Assembly (NCBI GenBank): GCA_963734575.1
Contig: CAVTHT010000004.1
Coordinates: 372,001-436,000 of the forward strand
Length of the DNA stretch: 64,000 nucleotides
Source of the DNA: CAIWHR01 sp963734575
GTDB taxonomy: Bacteria; Pseudomonadota; Gammaproteobacteria; Burkholderiales; Casimicrobiaceae
Direction of reading: 5' to 3'
Each line of letters starts with the position of its first letter. Position 1 is the stretch's first letter. This document shows, one piece after another, positions 1 to 11,067 of this stretch. Position numbers and translations under genes: made by a program. Under the pieces are notes generated by a model that saw nothing but the letters and a program-made list of their open reading frames with translations, had not been told where the DNA came from and did not search any database.

Positions 1-1
1 G

Positions 2-1252
2 ATGGGCGCCGGGCCGGATTTCCCGCGCGTCGATCGCGAGGCGGCAACGAACTTTCGCGACGCTTCGGCACGTGCGAAGGTGAAGCGCATCGTGTACCTG
101 GGGGGACTCCAACCGTCCGCCGGGGCGTCGGCGCATCTCGCGTCGCGCGGCGAGACGGGCACGATCCTGCGCGCGGGTCCGGTCCCCGTGACCGAGCTAC
201 GCGCGGGGGTGATCATCGGCCCGGGCTCGGCCGCATTCGAGGTCATCCGCGATCTGGTGTTTCATCTGCCGGCGATGGTCACGCCGCGATGGGTCCGGTC
301 ACGCTCGCAGCCCATCGCGCTCGACGACGTGCTGGAATACCTGGCGCGTCTGCCGCTGCTTCCGCAGTCAACGGGCGGCGTGTACGACGTCGGCGGTCCT
401 CAAGTGCTGACGTACGAAGAGCTCATGCGCGAGTTCGGCGCGCTCGTCGGACGGCGTCCGTTCATCGTGCCGGTGCCCGTGCTGACACCGCGGTTGTCAT
501 CGTACTGGCTGAATTTCGTAACGTCGGTACCGACGAATGTGGCGCGTGCGCTCATCGAAGGGCTCGAGCACGACGTCCTGGCCGATGACGCTGCGATCCG
601 GGCGCTGATTCCACTGGACCTCAAGACGTATCGCGCAGCCGCCGAGGCCGCGCTCACGGCCGAACGCAGCACCGGCGGGGGCGGGGCGCTGGACCGAGGG
701 GTCGATGCTTCACCGGCAGAACCGGCCGGACTTTGCGTTCTATGCGAAGCGCATGCACGGCGAGGCGGAGGCGAGCGCGTCCGCGGCCGACGTGTGGCGC
801 GAGGTCACCGCCATCGGCGGCGCGAACGGCTACTACTTCCTCGACGCGCTGTGGCAGGTGCGCGGCCGTGTCGACGCGATGTGTGGCGGGACGGGGCTCA
901 CACGCGGCCGGCGCGATCCGCACGATCTCCGGGTCGGCGACGCCGTGGACTTCTGGCGGGTCGTGGCGCTCGAACCGGGGCGGCGGCTGACGCTGCTCTC
1001 GGAGATGAAACTGCCCGGATCGGCAGCGCTCGAGTTCGTGGTCACGCCGCTCGCCGAGCGTCGAACGAAGATCGCGGTGACGGCGTATTTTCACCCGGCG
1101 GGCGTGCGCGGGCTTCTGTACTGGCATGCGATGACGCCGGCGCACGTGCTCATCTTCAGCGGGCTCGCGCGATCGATTGCGGCGCGCGCGGAGGCTGCGG
1201 CGCGCGCGGAGGCTGCGGCGGAGCCGGCGCGTCATCCGCGCGCGATATCTAG
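2..1252 (+). CDS. NAD(P)-binding SDR (NmrA-like) with C-terminal DUF2867, left-truncated and frameshifted
   Basis: The first ~225 codons (frame of position 2) read as the C-terminal half of an extended SDR/NmrA-type protein: KRIVYLGGLQ, the segment ELRAGVIIGPGS, and VYDVGGPQVLTYEELMREF. The N-terminal Rossmann glycine motif lies outside the window. Around 670-705, in a G-rich run, the frame changes and a DUF2867 domain follows, with VWREVTAIGGANGYYF, GLTRGRRDPHDLRVGDA and LEFVVTPLAERRTK. SDR plus DUF2867 is a known two-domain family of about 480-500 residues with no firmly assigned reaction. The end is uncertain. The DUF2867 frame has no stop before the tRNAs, but a TAG at 1250-1252 in the first frame is reached if a second indel lies in the 18-bp duplication at 1179-1214. 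I call it one gene with two likely sequence errors, though real decay is possible. Confidence 0.7.
   Translation: MGAGPDFPRVDREAATNFRDASARAKVKRIVYLGGLQPSAGASAHLASRGETGTILRAGPVPVTELRAGVIIGPGSAAFEVIRDLVFHLPAMVTPRWVRSRSQPIALDDVLEYLARLPLLPQSTGGVYDVGGPQVLTYEELMREFGALVGRRPFIVPVPVLTPRLSSYWLNFVTSVPTNVARALIEGLEHDVLADDAAIRALIPLDLKTYRAAAEAALTAERSTGGGGALDRGVDASPAEPAGLCVLCEAHARRGGGERVRGRRVARGHRHRRRERLLLPRRAVAGARPCRRDVWRDGAHTRPARSARSPGRRRRGLLAGRGARTGAAADAALGDETARIGSARVRGHAARRASNEDRGDGVFSPGGRARASVLACDDAGARAHLQRARAIDCGARGGCGARGGCGGAGASSARDI
1179..1214. repeat. two tandem copies of an 18-bp unit
   Basis: Two perfect adjacent copies (1179-1196 and 1197-1214) of an 18-bp GC-rich unit, gcggcgcgcgcggaggct, at the very end of the DUF2867 gene. 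They encode a repeated RAEAAA-type tail. The tract is a likely place for slippage or base-calling error, and the reading frame is ambiguous just here. Confidence 0.85.
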
Positions 1253-1270
1253 GGCGGTCCGTAGCTATTC

Positions 1271-1344
1271 TGGAGGCGGGGGTCGGAATCGAACCGGCGT
1301 AGACGGCTTTGCAGGCCGCTGCATGACCACTCTGCCACCCCGCC
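1271..1344 (-). tRNA. tRNA-Cys (GCA)
   Basis: On the minus strand a 74-nt cloverleaf runs from GGCGGGG (5' acceptor arm, 1344 downward) to CCCCGCC, discriminator U, and an encoded CCA (1271-1273). The seven-nucleotide anticodon loop contains GCA between paired GGC and GCC, and the T arm carries GGTTCGATTCC. The seven acceptor pairs are perfect. Together with the tRNA-Gly 94 nt upstream on the same strand, it resembles the Gly-Cys tRNA pairing seen in many proteobacteria. Confidence 0.95.
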
Positions 1345-1391
1345 CGGGGAGGCGATCCGCGGATCGCGGATGCTTACGCGCGAGTCCAACG

Positions 1392-1430
1392 AAAAGGGAG
1401 AGCCGCCGCGCGCACGACAGGGCTCTCCCT
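1392..1430 (-). terminator. candidate intrinsic terminator between tRNA-Gly and tRNA-Cys
   Basis: A perfect 10-bp inverted repeat (1395-1404 with 1421-1430, agggagagcc/ggctctccct) encloses a 16-nt loop. Read on the minus strand, the stem is followed at once by TTTT. It sits directly after tRNA-Gly in the direction of transcription, so it could terminate or attenuate before tRNA-Cys, or act as a processing hairpin. The T tract is short, so efficient termination is not certain. Confidence 0.5.
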
Positions 1431-1438
1431 GGAAGAAC

Positions 1439-1514
1439 TGGAGCGGGAAACGAGTCTCGAACTCGCGACCTCAACCTTGGCAAGGTTGCGCTCTACCAAC
1501 TGAGCTATTCCCGC
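1439..1514 (-). tRNA. tRNA-Gly (GCC)
   Basis: A 76-nt minus-strand tRNA. The 5' arm GCGGGAA (from 1514) pairs with TTCCCGC, followed by a U discriminator and encoded CCA at 1439-1441. The D arm TAGCTCAGTTGGTAGAGC is canonical. The anticodon stem AACCT/AGGTT encloses a loop with GCC, and the T loop reads GTTCGAGAC. All helices fold without mismatch. Confidence 0.96.
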
Positions 1515-1561
1515 ATTGGACAGCCGCCAATTATAACCGACTTGGCCGCGCCGTCAAAACC

Positions 1562-2779
1562 TCAGCCCAGCACTTTGGCAATGGACTCGGTGACATACCC
1601 GATGTTGCGCGAATTCAGTGCAGCCACGCAGATCCGGCCCGTGTCGATCGCGTAGATCGAGTACTCGCTGCGCAGCTCGAGCACCTCGTCCTTGGTCAGT
1701 CCGGAGTACGAGAACATTCCCCGTTGCTGCAGCACGAAATCGAAGTTGCGCGCCGGCAGCAGCTTGCGCAGTCGCTGCACGAGCTCCGCACGCATGAGCT
1801 TGATGCGGTCACGCATTCCGCCGAGCTCCGTTTCCCATAGCTGGCGCAGCTCCGGCGTGCTCAGGACCGCAGCGACGATCTGGCCGCCGTGCGTCGGGGG
1901 ATTCGAGTAGTTGGCGCGCACGACGCGCTTCAGCTGCGACAGCACCCGCACCGCCTCGTCCTTGTCCTCGGCGATCACCGACAGCGCGCCGACGCGCTCG
2001 CCGTACAGCGAGAACGACTTCGAGAACGAGCTCGAGACGAACAGTGCACCGGGAGTCGCCGCGAAACGCCGCACCACGGCGCCGTCTTCGGTGATGCCCT
2101 CGGCGAAACCCTGATACGCGAGGTCGAGGAACGGGACGAGACCTCGTGCTCGCACGACCTCCACGATCTGCGCCCATTGCGCTTCGGTCGGATCGACGCC
2201 GGTCGGGTTGTGGCAGCACGCGTGCAGCACGACGATGCCGCCTGCGGGAATCGACTTCAGTGCCGCCAGCATCCCTTCGAATGCGAGGCCGTGCGTGGCG
2301 GGTTCGTAGTACGGATAGGTGTTGACGGTGAAGCCCGCACCTTCGAACAGCGCACGATGGTTTTCCCAGCTCGGGTCGCTGATCCACACCTGCGCGTAGG
2401 GCGAGAAGCGGCGCAGGAAGTCCGCGCCGACCTTGAGGCCACCGGTGCCGCCCAGAGCCTGCACCGTGACGGCGCGCCCCGACTGCACGAGATCGCTGTC
2501 GGCGCCGAACACCAGACGCTGCACTTCGCGGTCGTACGCGGGTATGCCATCGATCGGCAGGTAGCTGCGTGGCGACGCCTTGTCGGTGATCTCGCGCTCG
2601 GCGCGGCGCACGCACTCGAGCAGCGGCACCTTGCCGTTGTCGTCGACGTACACGCCGACGCCGAGGTTGACCTTGCGCGGATTCTGGTCCGCATTGAAGG
2701 CCTCGGTGATGCCGAGGATCGGGTCGCGCGGGGCGAGCTCGATGGTGGCGAGGAGAGAAGGCGGATGAGGGGCGTTCAT
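1562..2779 (-). CDS. aromatic/aspartate aminotransferase (class I, PLP-dependent)
   Basis: A 405-residue class I aminotransferase in the AspC/TyrB group. It moves the amino group of aspartate or an aromatic amino acid to 2-oxoglutarate in the cytoplasm. Visible landmarks are PRKVNLGVGVYVDDNG near the N-terminus, QALGGTGGLKVGADFLRRF, SDPSWENHRALF, the substrate-pocket segment HACCHNPTGVDPT, the PLP lysine in SSSFSKSFSLYGERVG near residue 250, and the carboxylate-binding arginine in GRICVAALN. I chose the ATG at 2779. A second ATG four codons upstream would give a short extra MHVP. The gene is divergent from the ABC exporter. AspC versus TyrB specificity cannot be settled by eye; adjacency to uvrB is typical of the Burkholderiales aromatic aminotransferase. 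Confidence 0.93.
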   Translation of the reverse strand: MNAPHPPSLLATIELAPRDPILGITEAFNADQNPRKVNLGVGVYVDDNGKVPLLECVRRAEREITDKASPRSYLPIDGIPAYDREVQRLVFGADSDLVQSGRAVTVQALGGTGGLKVGADFLRRFSPYAQVWISDPSWENHRALFEGAGFTVNTYPYYEPATHGLAFEGMLAALKSIPAGGIVVLHACCHNPTGVDPTEAQWAQIVEVVRARGLVPFLDLAYQGFAEGITEDGAVVRRFAATPGALFVSSSFSKSFSLYGERVGALSVIAEDKDEAVRVLSQLKRVVRANYSNPPTHGGQIVAAVLSTPELRQLWETELGGMRDRIKLMRAELVQRLRKLLPARNFDFVLQQRGMFSYSGLTKDEVLELRSEYSIYAIDTGRICVAALNSRNIGYVTESIAKVLG

Positions 2780-2808
2780 CGGCACGTGCAAGCTGGTGAA
2801 AACACGCG

Positions 2809-2814
2809 ATTATA
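2809..2814 (-). promoter_or_regulatory. candidate -10 element for the aminotransferase
   Basis: The minus strand reads TATAAT, a perfect sigma-70 -10 hexamer, 29 nt upstream of the aminotransferase ATG. No convincing TTGACA-like -35 box lies 16-18 bp further upstream, so this rests on the -10 alone. Confidence 0.5.
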
Positions 2815-2974
2815 CGCCTGCCGACGGCACGACTCGGGCGCCGCCTTGCGCCCGATTCGGAAGCGTTGCACGCGGCTTCAACCGTCCGCGCGATGCAGCG
2901 ACGAGTCGGTACACTCGCCGTCTTCACAGTCCTCCCGCAGCGTCGGGCACGCTTCACGTCGAAAACGATTCCCC

Positions 2975-4777
2975 GTGCCATCCGTCGCCACCGATTCGCC
3001 GAAGCCGTCGCCGCTCACCGCCGTGCGCGTACTGACGCGCATCCGCGCCTACGTCCGGCCTTACCGCGCGCAAATGATCTATGCCGCCATTGCGCTGATC
3101 ATCGCCGCGGGTGCCGTTCTCGCTGTCGGCCAGGGACTGCGTGGCGTGATCGATCATGGCTTCAGCCAGCAGGATGCCGCGGCGCTCGATCGCGCACTCG
3201 CGCTGATGCTGTCGATCGTGGTGGTCATGGCGGGAGCGACGTACGCCCGGTTCTACTTCGTCTCCTGGCTGGGCGAGCGCGTGACCGCGGATCTGCGCCG
3301 TGACGTCTTTTCCCATCTGCTGCAACTCTCGCCGGGATTCTTCGAGGAGAAGCGCACCGGCGACGTCATCTCGCGCCTCATCAACGACACGGCGATGCTC
3401 GAAACCGTCATCGGATCGTCGGCATCGATGGCGGTACGCAACGTGCTGCTGCTCATCGGCGGCTTCGTGATGCTGGCGCTCACGAGTCCGAAGCTCACGC
3501 TGCTCGTGCTGCTGGGCGTGCCGGTGGTGGTCACGCCGATCATATTGTTCGGTCGGCGCGTCCGCCGCCTTGCGCGGGCAAGCCAGGACCGCATTGGCGA
3601 CGTCGGCGCCTACCTCGACGAGTCGCTGCACGAGATCCGCACGGTGCAGGCGTATGGCCACGAGGAGGAGGACCGCCACCAGTTCGGACTTCGCGTCGAC
3701 TCGGCATTCCAGGCGGGATTGCGCCGGATACGGCAGCGCGCGCTGCTCGTCGCGACCGTGATGCTGCTCGTGTTCGGTGCCGTGGGCATCATTCTCTGGA
3801 TCGGCGGGCACGACGTGGTGAGCGGCCAGTTGAGCCCGGGGCAGCTCTCCGCATTCGTGTTCTACGCGATCATCGTCGCGAGCGCTGCAGGCACCATCAG
3901 TGAAGTGATCGGCGACGTGCAGCGTGCGGCCGGCGCCACCGAGCGCCTGTTCGATCTTCTCGCCGCCGAGCCCGACGTGGCCGTGCCTGCACACCCTGCA
4001 CCGCTGCCGGTGCCGTCTCGCGGCACCGTGGCGCTGGAGAACGTGACCTTCCGCTATCCGTCACGACCGGACTCGCCCGCGCTCGATCGCCTTTCACTGT
4101 CCGTGCGGGCAGCCGAGAAGCTCGCGCTGGTGGGGCCCTCCGGGGCAGGGAAGACGACGCTGTTTCAGTTGCTGCTGCGGTTCCACGACCCACAGGCGGG
4201 TGCGGTGCGCGTCGACGGCGTGGACGTTCGGCAGGCCGATCCGCGCGCGGTGCGCGAGCGCTTCGCGCTGGTCCCGCAGGACCCGGTGATCTTTGCCGCC
4301 AGCGTTACGGACAACGTGCGCTATGGCCGTTCCGCAGCATCGGCAGACGAGGTGCGCGCCGCGTGCGAAGCGGCGCATGCAGCCGAGTTCATCGAGCAAC
4401 TGCCGCAGGGCTACGACACTTTCCTGGGTGAGCGGGGCGTGCGCCTGTCTGGCGGGCAGCGTCAGCGGCTGGCCATCGCGCGCGCCATCCTCGCCGACCG
4501 TCCCATCCTGTTGCTCGACGAAGCCACGAGCTCGCTCGATGCCGAGAGCGAGCGGGCGGTCCAGCAGGGTCTGCAACGCCTCATGGCGGGTCGCACGGTG
4601 CTCATGATCGCGCACCGGCTCGCGACGGTGCGCAACGCCGACCGCATCGCGGTGCTGGAACGTGGCCGCCTGGTTGCGGTCGGAACTCACGCCGAGCTGC
4701 TGCAGGAAAGTCCGCTCTACGCACGCCTTGCAGCGCTGCAATTCACCGGCGCCTCAGCAATGACGGCAGAGCAATGA
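2975..4777 (+). CDS. MsbA-related ABC exporter, fused membrane and ATPase domains
   Basis: A 600-residue half-transporter of the MsbA/MdlB exporter type, acting as a homodimer in the inner membrane. An N-terminal six-helix ABC transmembrane domain (about residues 30-310) includes FFEEKRTGDVISRLINDT and the coupling segment ESLHEIRTVQAYGHE. The ATPase domain follows with Walker A GPSGAGKTT, Q-loop LVPQDPVIFAAS, signature LSGGQRQRL, Walker B ILLLDEATSSLD and H-loop MIAHRLATV. The reading frame is open far upstream. I chose the GTG at 2975 because it gives the short basic N-terminus usual in this subgroup, the MsbA-related family common in alpha- and betaproteobacteria. There is no clear Shine-Dalgarno. 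The substrate (lipid or drug) cannot be told from the sequence. uvrB follows after 62 bp. Confidence 0.88.
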   Translation: MPSVATDSPKPSPLTAVRVLTRIRAYVRPYRAQMIYAAIALIIAAGAVLAVGQGLRGVIDHGFSQQDAAALDRALALMLSIVVVMAGATYARFYFVSWLGERVTADLRRDVFSHLLQLSPGFFEEKRTGDVISRLINDTAMLETVIGSSASMAVRNVLLLIGGFVMLALTSPKLTLLVLLGVPVVVTPIILFGRRVRRLARASQDRIGDVGAYLDESLHEIRTVQAYGHEEEDRHQFGLRVDSAFQAGLRRIRQRALLVATVMLLVFGAVGIILWIGGHDVVSGQLSPGQLSAFVFYAIIVASAAGTISEVIGDVQRAAGATERLFDLLAAEPDVAVPAHPAPLPVPSRGTVALENVTFRYPSRPDSPALDRLSLSVRAAEKLALVGPSGAGKTTLFQLLLRFHDPQAGAVRVDGVDVRQADPRAVRERFALVPQDPVIFAASVTDNVRYGRSAASADEVRAACEAAHAAEFIEQLPQGYDTFLGERGVRLSGGQRQRLAIARAILADRPILLLDEATSSLDAESERAVQQGLQRLMAGRTVLMIAHRLATVRNADRIAVLERGRLVAVGTHAELLQESPLYARLAALQFTGASAMTAEQ

Positions 4778-4806
4778 AGGGCTTCCGGCGAGGCATCGAA
4801 AACGGG

Positions 4807-4812
4807 TAAAAT
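4807..4812 (+). promoter_or_regulatory. candidate -10 element for uvrB
   Basis: TAAAAT lies 27 nt before the uvrB ATG, within gggtaaaatgctcgg. A weak -35-like TTCCGG (4783-4788) sits 18 bp upstream. The same gggtaaaat string occurs before the M50 protease gene, so it may be a preferred -10 context in this genome. Support is compositional only. Confidence 0.4.
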
Positions 4813-4839
4813 GCTCGGTTCGCCCGCGTTCCCGTAACC

Positions 4840-6870
<2,031 letters not shown>

Positions 6871-6886
6871 TGGCTGGCGACCAACC

Positions 6887-7420
6887 GTGAAGAGCTTCCG
6901 ATCGGCCGGCATCGTCGTTCCGCCCGAGCGGAGCGTGCTCTTCGTCTGCATGGGCAACATCTGTCGATCACCGACGGCCGAGGGCGTGTTTCGCAGCACT
7001 GCCGAGCGCGCAGGGGTTGCCGGATCGCTGCTGATCGATTCGGCGGGGACCGGTGATTGGCACGTGGGCGAGCCGCCGGACCGCCGCGCCATCGCCGCGG
7101 CACAGCGGCGAGGCTATGACCTCACGCGGCTGCGGGCGCGGCAGGTCTCGGCCGATGACTTCCTGCGCTTCGGCTGGATCTTCGCCATGGACCAGGAGAA
7201 CCTCGGCGTGCTGCGCGAGTTGCAGCCCGACGAACACGCAGGCCACGTCGGGCTGTTCCTCGATCTCCTGCCGAACCCGGACATCCGCGAAGTGCCCGAT
7301 CCGTACTACGGCAGCGCCGATGGCTTCGAGCACGTGCTCGACCTCATCGAGCGGGCAAGCGAGGCGCTGATCGTGCGCCTGAACGCGCAACTCTCAGGCT
7401 CGTCGCCCACGAGGCGCTGA
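6887..7420 (+). CDS. low-molecular-weight protein-tyrosine phosphatase
   Basis: A 177-residue cytoplasmic phosphatase of the LMW-PTP family. The P-loop CMGNICRS gives the C-X5-R signature (Cys21 and Arg27 from the chosen start), and the general-acid loop reads VPDPYYG. I chose the GTG at 6887. It leaves only about 15 residues before the first beta strand, as is usual, while extending upstream would overlap uvrB by over 100 bases. The gene follows the uvrB stop by 16 bp and is probably co-transcribed. Related enzymes act on tyrosine kinases of capsule systems (Wzb type) or have housekeeping roles. No tyrosine kinase gene is present nearby, so the substrate is open. Confidence 0.9.
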   Translation: MKSFRSAGIVVPPERSVLFVCMGNICRSPTAEGVFRSTAERAGVAGSLLIDSAGTGDWHVGEPPDRRAIAAAQRRGYDLTRLRARQVSADDFLRFGWIFAMDQENLGVLRELQPDEHAGHVGLFLDLLPNPDIREVPDPYYGSADGFEHVLDLIERASEALIVRLNAQLSGSSPTRR

Positions 7421-7446
7421 CGACAGCAGCACCGAACGACAGCAGC

Positions 7447-7475
7447 AAAAAGGCCGCCGCATCGCTGCGGCGGCC
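7447..7475 (-). terminator. rho-independent terminator of rne
   Basis: A perfect 10-bp stem, GGCCGCCGCA (7452-7461) with TGCGGCGGCC (7466-7475), and a TCGC tetraloop. On the minus strand it is followed by TTTTT (7451 down to 7447). It lies 31 nt past the rne stop. On the plus strand there is no T run, so it should act mainly for rne. Confidence 0.88.
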
Positions 7476-7505
7476 CTTGCTGCGACCGCGGTCGGCGACG
7501 GCGTG

Positions 7506-10443
7506 TTACTGCGCCGGGGGCGATTGCTCCGGCCGCGTTTCCACCATCTGCAGCGGCTCGTCGGCGACTTGCACGCGCGGCGGACGCACCCGCCGCGGGC
7601 CCCTCGGCGCTTCGGCCTCGGCGTCGGACTGGGGTGCCGGCGCCGCATGACGCGTTTCGACGAGTTCCAAGCCGGAGTCGGGCGGCAGGGCAAACGAGAA
7701 CTGCTCGGGTTCGGGTTGGGCGGTCGCCGGCGTTTGATGCGGCTCGGTTCGACTCTCGGCGACCGGCGCCACCGGCACGTGCTGCACCGGTTCCACCGGG
7801 GAGGGCAGATCCCGCACGCGTTGCTCGGCGACCGGGGTCTCGGCAGGCAGCGGAGCCTCCGCAGGTGCCGCTTGCACGGCGGGCTGCGGTGTCCACGCTT
7901 CGGCCGGGACGGGCACCGGCTGGGTGTCCGCGATGCCGGCCTGCATCGGGGCAAGGTCGGTTTTCGTCGGCACGGGCGGCACGGTCGTCACCGGCAGGCC
8001 GGTGTCGGTTGCGGCCGTGAACGGCGTATTTGGGGCCTCCACTGCTCCTTGCGCCTGCGGCTGCCGCGAACCTGTGGACTCTTCACCCACGTCGGGCCGT
8101 GGCGGCCGGTCGGCACCGCCGCGACGGCGGCGATCACGCCGGCGGCGACCGCCTTCGCCTTCGCGCGCTTCACCCTGGGGCGAACCGTCCGGAGCGCCAG
8201 CCGTTTGCTCCAGGAAAGGTGCGCTCTCGGGCGTGCTGCGTGGTTCCTTCGGCGGACGCGGCTCGCGCGGCGCGCCTTCGCGCGGGGCCTTGGGTTCGCG
8301 CGGTTCGCGTGCCTCCCGCGGCTCTCGAGCCTCGCGTGGCTCCCGTTGCTCCCGGGGCTCGCGTTGCTCACGCGGCTCGCGCTGCTCACGCGGTGGCCGC
8401 CCGCCGTTCTCGCGCGCTTCGGCTCGCTGCCCGTCGCGTCGTTGCGGTTGTCCGCCTTGCGATCCTCCCGACCGCGCACCGGCGGCCTCGCGATTCGTGG
8501 TATTGCGTTCGCCGCCCTCGGCGCGAGATTCGTTGCGCCGCTGCCGGTTGTCCTGGCCGCGGTTGTCGCGGCGTGCATTGGCGCCCGGCGTCGCGCGCGT
8601 CCCGGCCGCCACCACGCGGCGGCCGCTGATCGCGTGAGCGCGCTTCCGGACGCGGCTCGCGCGCTTCGGATGTCCCGGCGGCGCGCGGCGGCGTCGGCAT
8701 TGCGGGCGTTTGCTGCCGGAACCACCCGAGCACCTTGCCGAGCCAGCCTCCCGCCGCGTGCGTCGCCGGCTCGACCGCCGGTGCCGATGGCGTCGGCGCT
8801 GCCGGCACCGGTGCGGGTTGCGACGGCGTGATGCCCTTGACCACGGCCTCCTGTCGCGGCTCGCGTGCTTCTTCCTTCATTTGCTGCGCAATATCGGGTT
8901 CCTCGGGCCGCTCGACGAGATTGAACGAGGCCGCCATCGGCTCGCCCTGGTTGAGCTCGTCGTGCCGCAGGCGTTGCACCGCGTAGTTCGGCGTTTCGAG
9001 ATGCCGGTTGGGCACGAGCAGCACGTTCACCTTGAAGCGCGTCTCGATCGAAAGCACCTCGCTGCGTTTCTCGTTGAGCAGGAACGTCGCGACGTCGATC
9101 GGGAGTTGCGCCACCAGCTGGGCGGTGTTCTCCTTCATCGCCTCCTCCTGCAGGATGCGCAGGACGTGGAGCGCGGACGATTCGGTGCCGCGGATGTGCC
9201 CGATGCCATGGCAGCGCGGGCAGGGGATGTAGACGGACTCCGCGAGCGCCGGCCGCAGACGCTGGCGCGACAGCTCCATCAGGCCGAACCGCGAGATCTT
9301 GCCGAGCTGCACGCGTGCGCGGTCGTAGCGCAGTGCGTCCTTGATACGGGTCTCGACTTCGCGCTGGTTCTTCGCGCTCTCCATGTCGATGAAGTCGATG
9401 ACGATGAGACCGCCGAGGTCGCGCAGGCGCAGCTGCCGCGCGATCTCCTCCGCGGCTTCGAGATTGGTGTTGAACGCCGTGGTCTCGATGTCCGCACCCT
9501 TGGTCGCGCGCGCCGAGTTCACGTCCACCGACACCAAGGCCTCGGTGTGGTCGATCACGATCGCGCCGCCCGACGGCAGCGGCACCTGCCGCGCATAGGC
9601 CGTCTCGATCTGGTGCTCGATCTGGAAGCGGGAGAACAGCGGGACGTCGTCCTTGTACAGCTTCACGCGATGCACCATGTTCGGCATCACGTGACCCATG
9701 AACTGCTCGGCCTGCTCGTAGATCGCCTCGGTGTCGATGAGGATCTCGCCGATGTCCGGATGGAAGTAATCCCGGATGGCGCGAATGACCAGGCTCGATT
9801 CCTGGTAGATGAGGAATGCGCCGCGCTGCAGCTTCGCCGCGTCCTCGACCGCGCGCCACAGCTGGAGCAGGTAGTTGAGGTCCCACTGCAGCTCTTCGGT
9901 CGTGCGGCCGATGCCGGCCGTCCGCGCGATGACGCTCATGCCGGCCGGCACTTCGAGTGCCGCGATCGCGTCGCGGAGCTCGTTGCGTTCCTCGCCTTCG
10001 ATGCGCCGCGAAACGCCGCCGCCGCGAGGATTGTTCGGCATCAGGACGAGATAGCGCCCCGCGAGGGAGATGTAGGTCGTGAGCGCGGCACCCTTGTTGC
10101 CCCGTTCGTCCTTGTCGACCTGGACGATCAGCTCCATGCCTTCCCGGAGCTGCTCCTGGATGCGGCCGCGGCCGCCTTCACCTTCCTCGTCGCCGCCGCG
10201 GCCACCCTTCAGCTGCTGGCGCGAGATTTCCTTGAACGGCAGGAAGCCGTGGCGGTCGGTGCCGTAGTCGACGAAGCACGCCTCGAGGCTCGGCTCGATG
10301 CGCGTGATGATCGCCTTGTAGATGTTGCTCTTGCGTTGTTCCTTGCTGGCGGATTCGATGTCGAGATCGATCAGCTTCTGACCGTCGACGATGGCCACCC
10401 GTAATTCCTCCGCCTGGGTGGCGTTGAACAGCATGCGCTTCAT
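7506..10443 (-). CDS. rne: ribonuclease E, frameshifted in the C-terminal tail
   Basis: An RNase E/G-family endonuclease of about 980 residues, the scaffold of the RNA degradosome. The N-terminal catalytic half is intact: MKRMLFNATQAEELRVAIVDG, the S1 segment NIYKAIITRIEPSLEACFVDYG, the catalytic Mg site LVSVDVNSARATKG with FNTNLEAAEEIARQLRLRD and GLIVIDFIDM, and the Zn-link CPRCHGIGHIRG. The C-terminal half is low-complexity, Arg/Glu/Pro-rich, typical of the disordered RNA- and protein-binding tail. Near 8590 the reading frame changes, and the tail continues in another frame to the stop at 7506. I take this as one indel in GC-rich repeats. The start ATG at 10441-10443 is set by the conserved N-terminus. 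Confidence 0.93.
8301..8390 (-). repeat. tandem 18-bp repeats in the rne tail
   Basis: Five copies of an 18-bp unit encode the hexapeptide REQREP (three times) then REAREP (twice). They lie in the disordered C-terminal region of RNase E, where basic/acidic repeats are usual. Slippage could make copy number vary among strains. Confidence 0.85.
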
Positions 10444-11067
10444 AGCGTTTATCCCGGCGCAGAGTCCCGTGGGCCGGGCAGGAGACGGACGAAGCGGTGC
10501 CGCGCGACCGCGCGGCGCAACGCTAGTGGGCGGCGGACGCGGGGCGAATCCCAGCCGCAGGTACGCGGTGCAGCGAGGCGCAGGAGTGAGCAACGGTGGC
10601 AGAAAGGCTCACCGTGCCGGGCTTCCGGCCGCTGCGAGGCGATGTGATCGCGCAGGCTGTGGAATTCGAGGTTGCGTTCAAGCGGTCATGATCCTGACGG
10701 CATGGAATGAGCCAAAGCACGCTGCCTGGCCATGCCACCAGAGATGAGAATGTCGTCGCTGATTTGCGCCGCGCAATGCGCCGCTTCGATCGGCCACCGG
10801 CCGGCTGCGGAGAATGCGCTCTTCATTTAACATCCCTACTTTTCCGGGGCGCAACGCCCGAACGGTGAGTGGATTTAACCGGCGGCCGGAGTGACGAGGT
10901 TGCCGACCTTGCCCCGCAAACGCGGAGCCTTCGCCCCAGCGGCGGCGGTGTCACCAGGATGTCCGAATGTGCGGAAGATCGAGGTTGCCACGCGCGCGGA
11001 CGTTCGCCTGCACGATCGCGTGGCCCGGCCGCTGCCTGAGCGGGCTGCTGGTAACAATTATAAGCAA
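10444..11067. other. 624-bp intergenic region between divergent rne and rluC
   Basis: I see no credible gene here; the short open frames are Arg/Ala-rich and lack any family signal. The rne-rluC divergent arrangement matches Escherichia coli, where rne has a leader of about 360 nt through which RNase E feeds back on its own mRNA. A candidate minus-strand promoter at 10825-10854 would give a leader of similar length (about 375 nt). The last 20 bases before rluC are unusually AT-rich (gtaacaattataagcaa) and may hold its -10 element. Confidence 0.6.
10825..10854 (-). promoter_or_regulatory. candidate promoter of rne
   Basis: On the minus strand TTGCGC (10849-10854) is followed after 18 bp by TTAAAT (10825-10830). 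Each box fits sigma-70 loosely. The position would make an rne leader of about 375 nt, close to the length known in Escherichia coli. No experimental support is available here. Confidence 0.4.

Noticed and set aside
10391..10747. A 118-codon plus-strand frame in the rne leader
   Set aside because: Arg/Gly/Ala-rich with no ribosome site or recognisable domain; it overlaps the rne start antisense.
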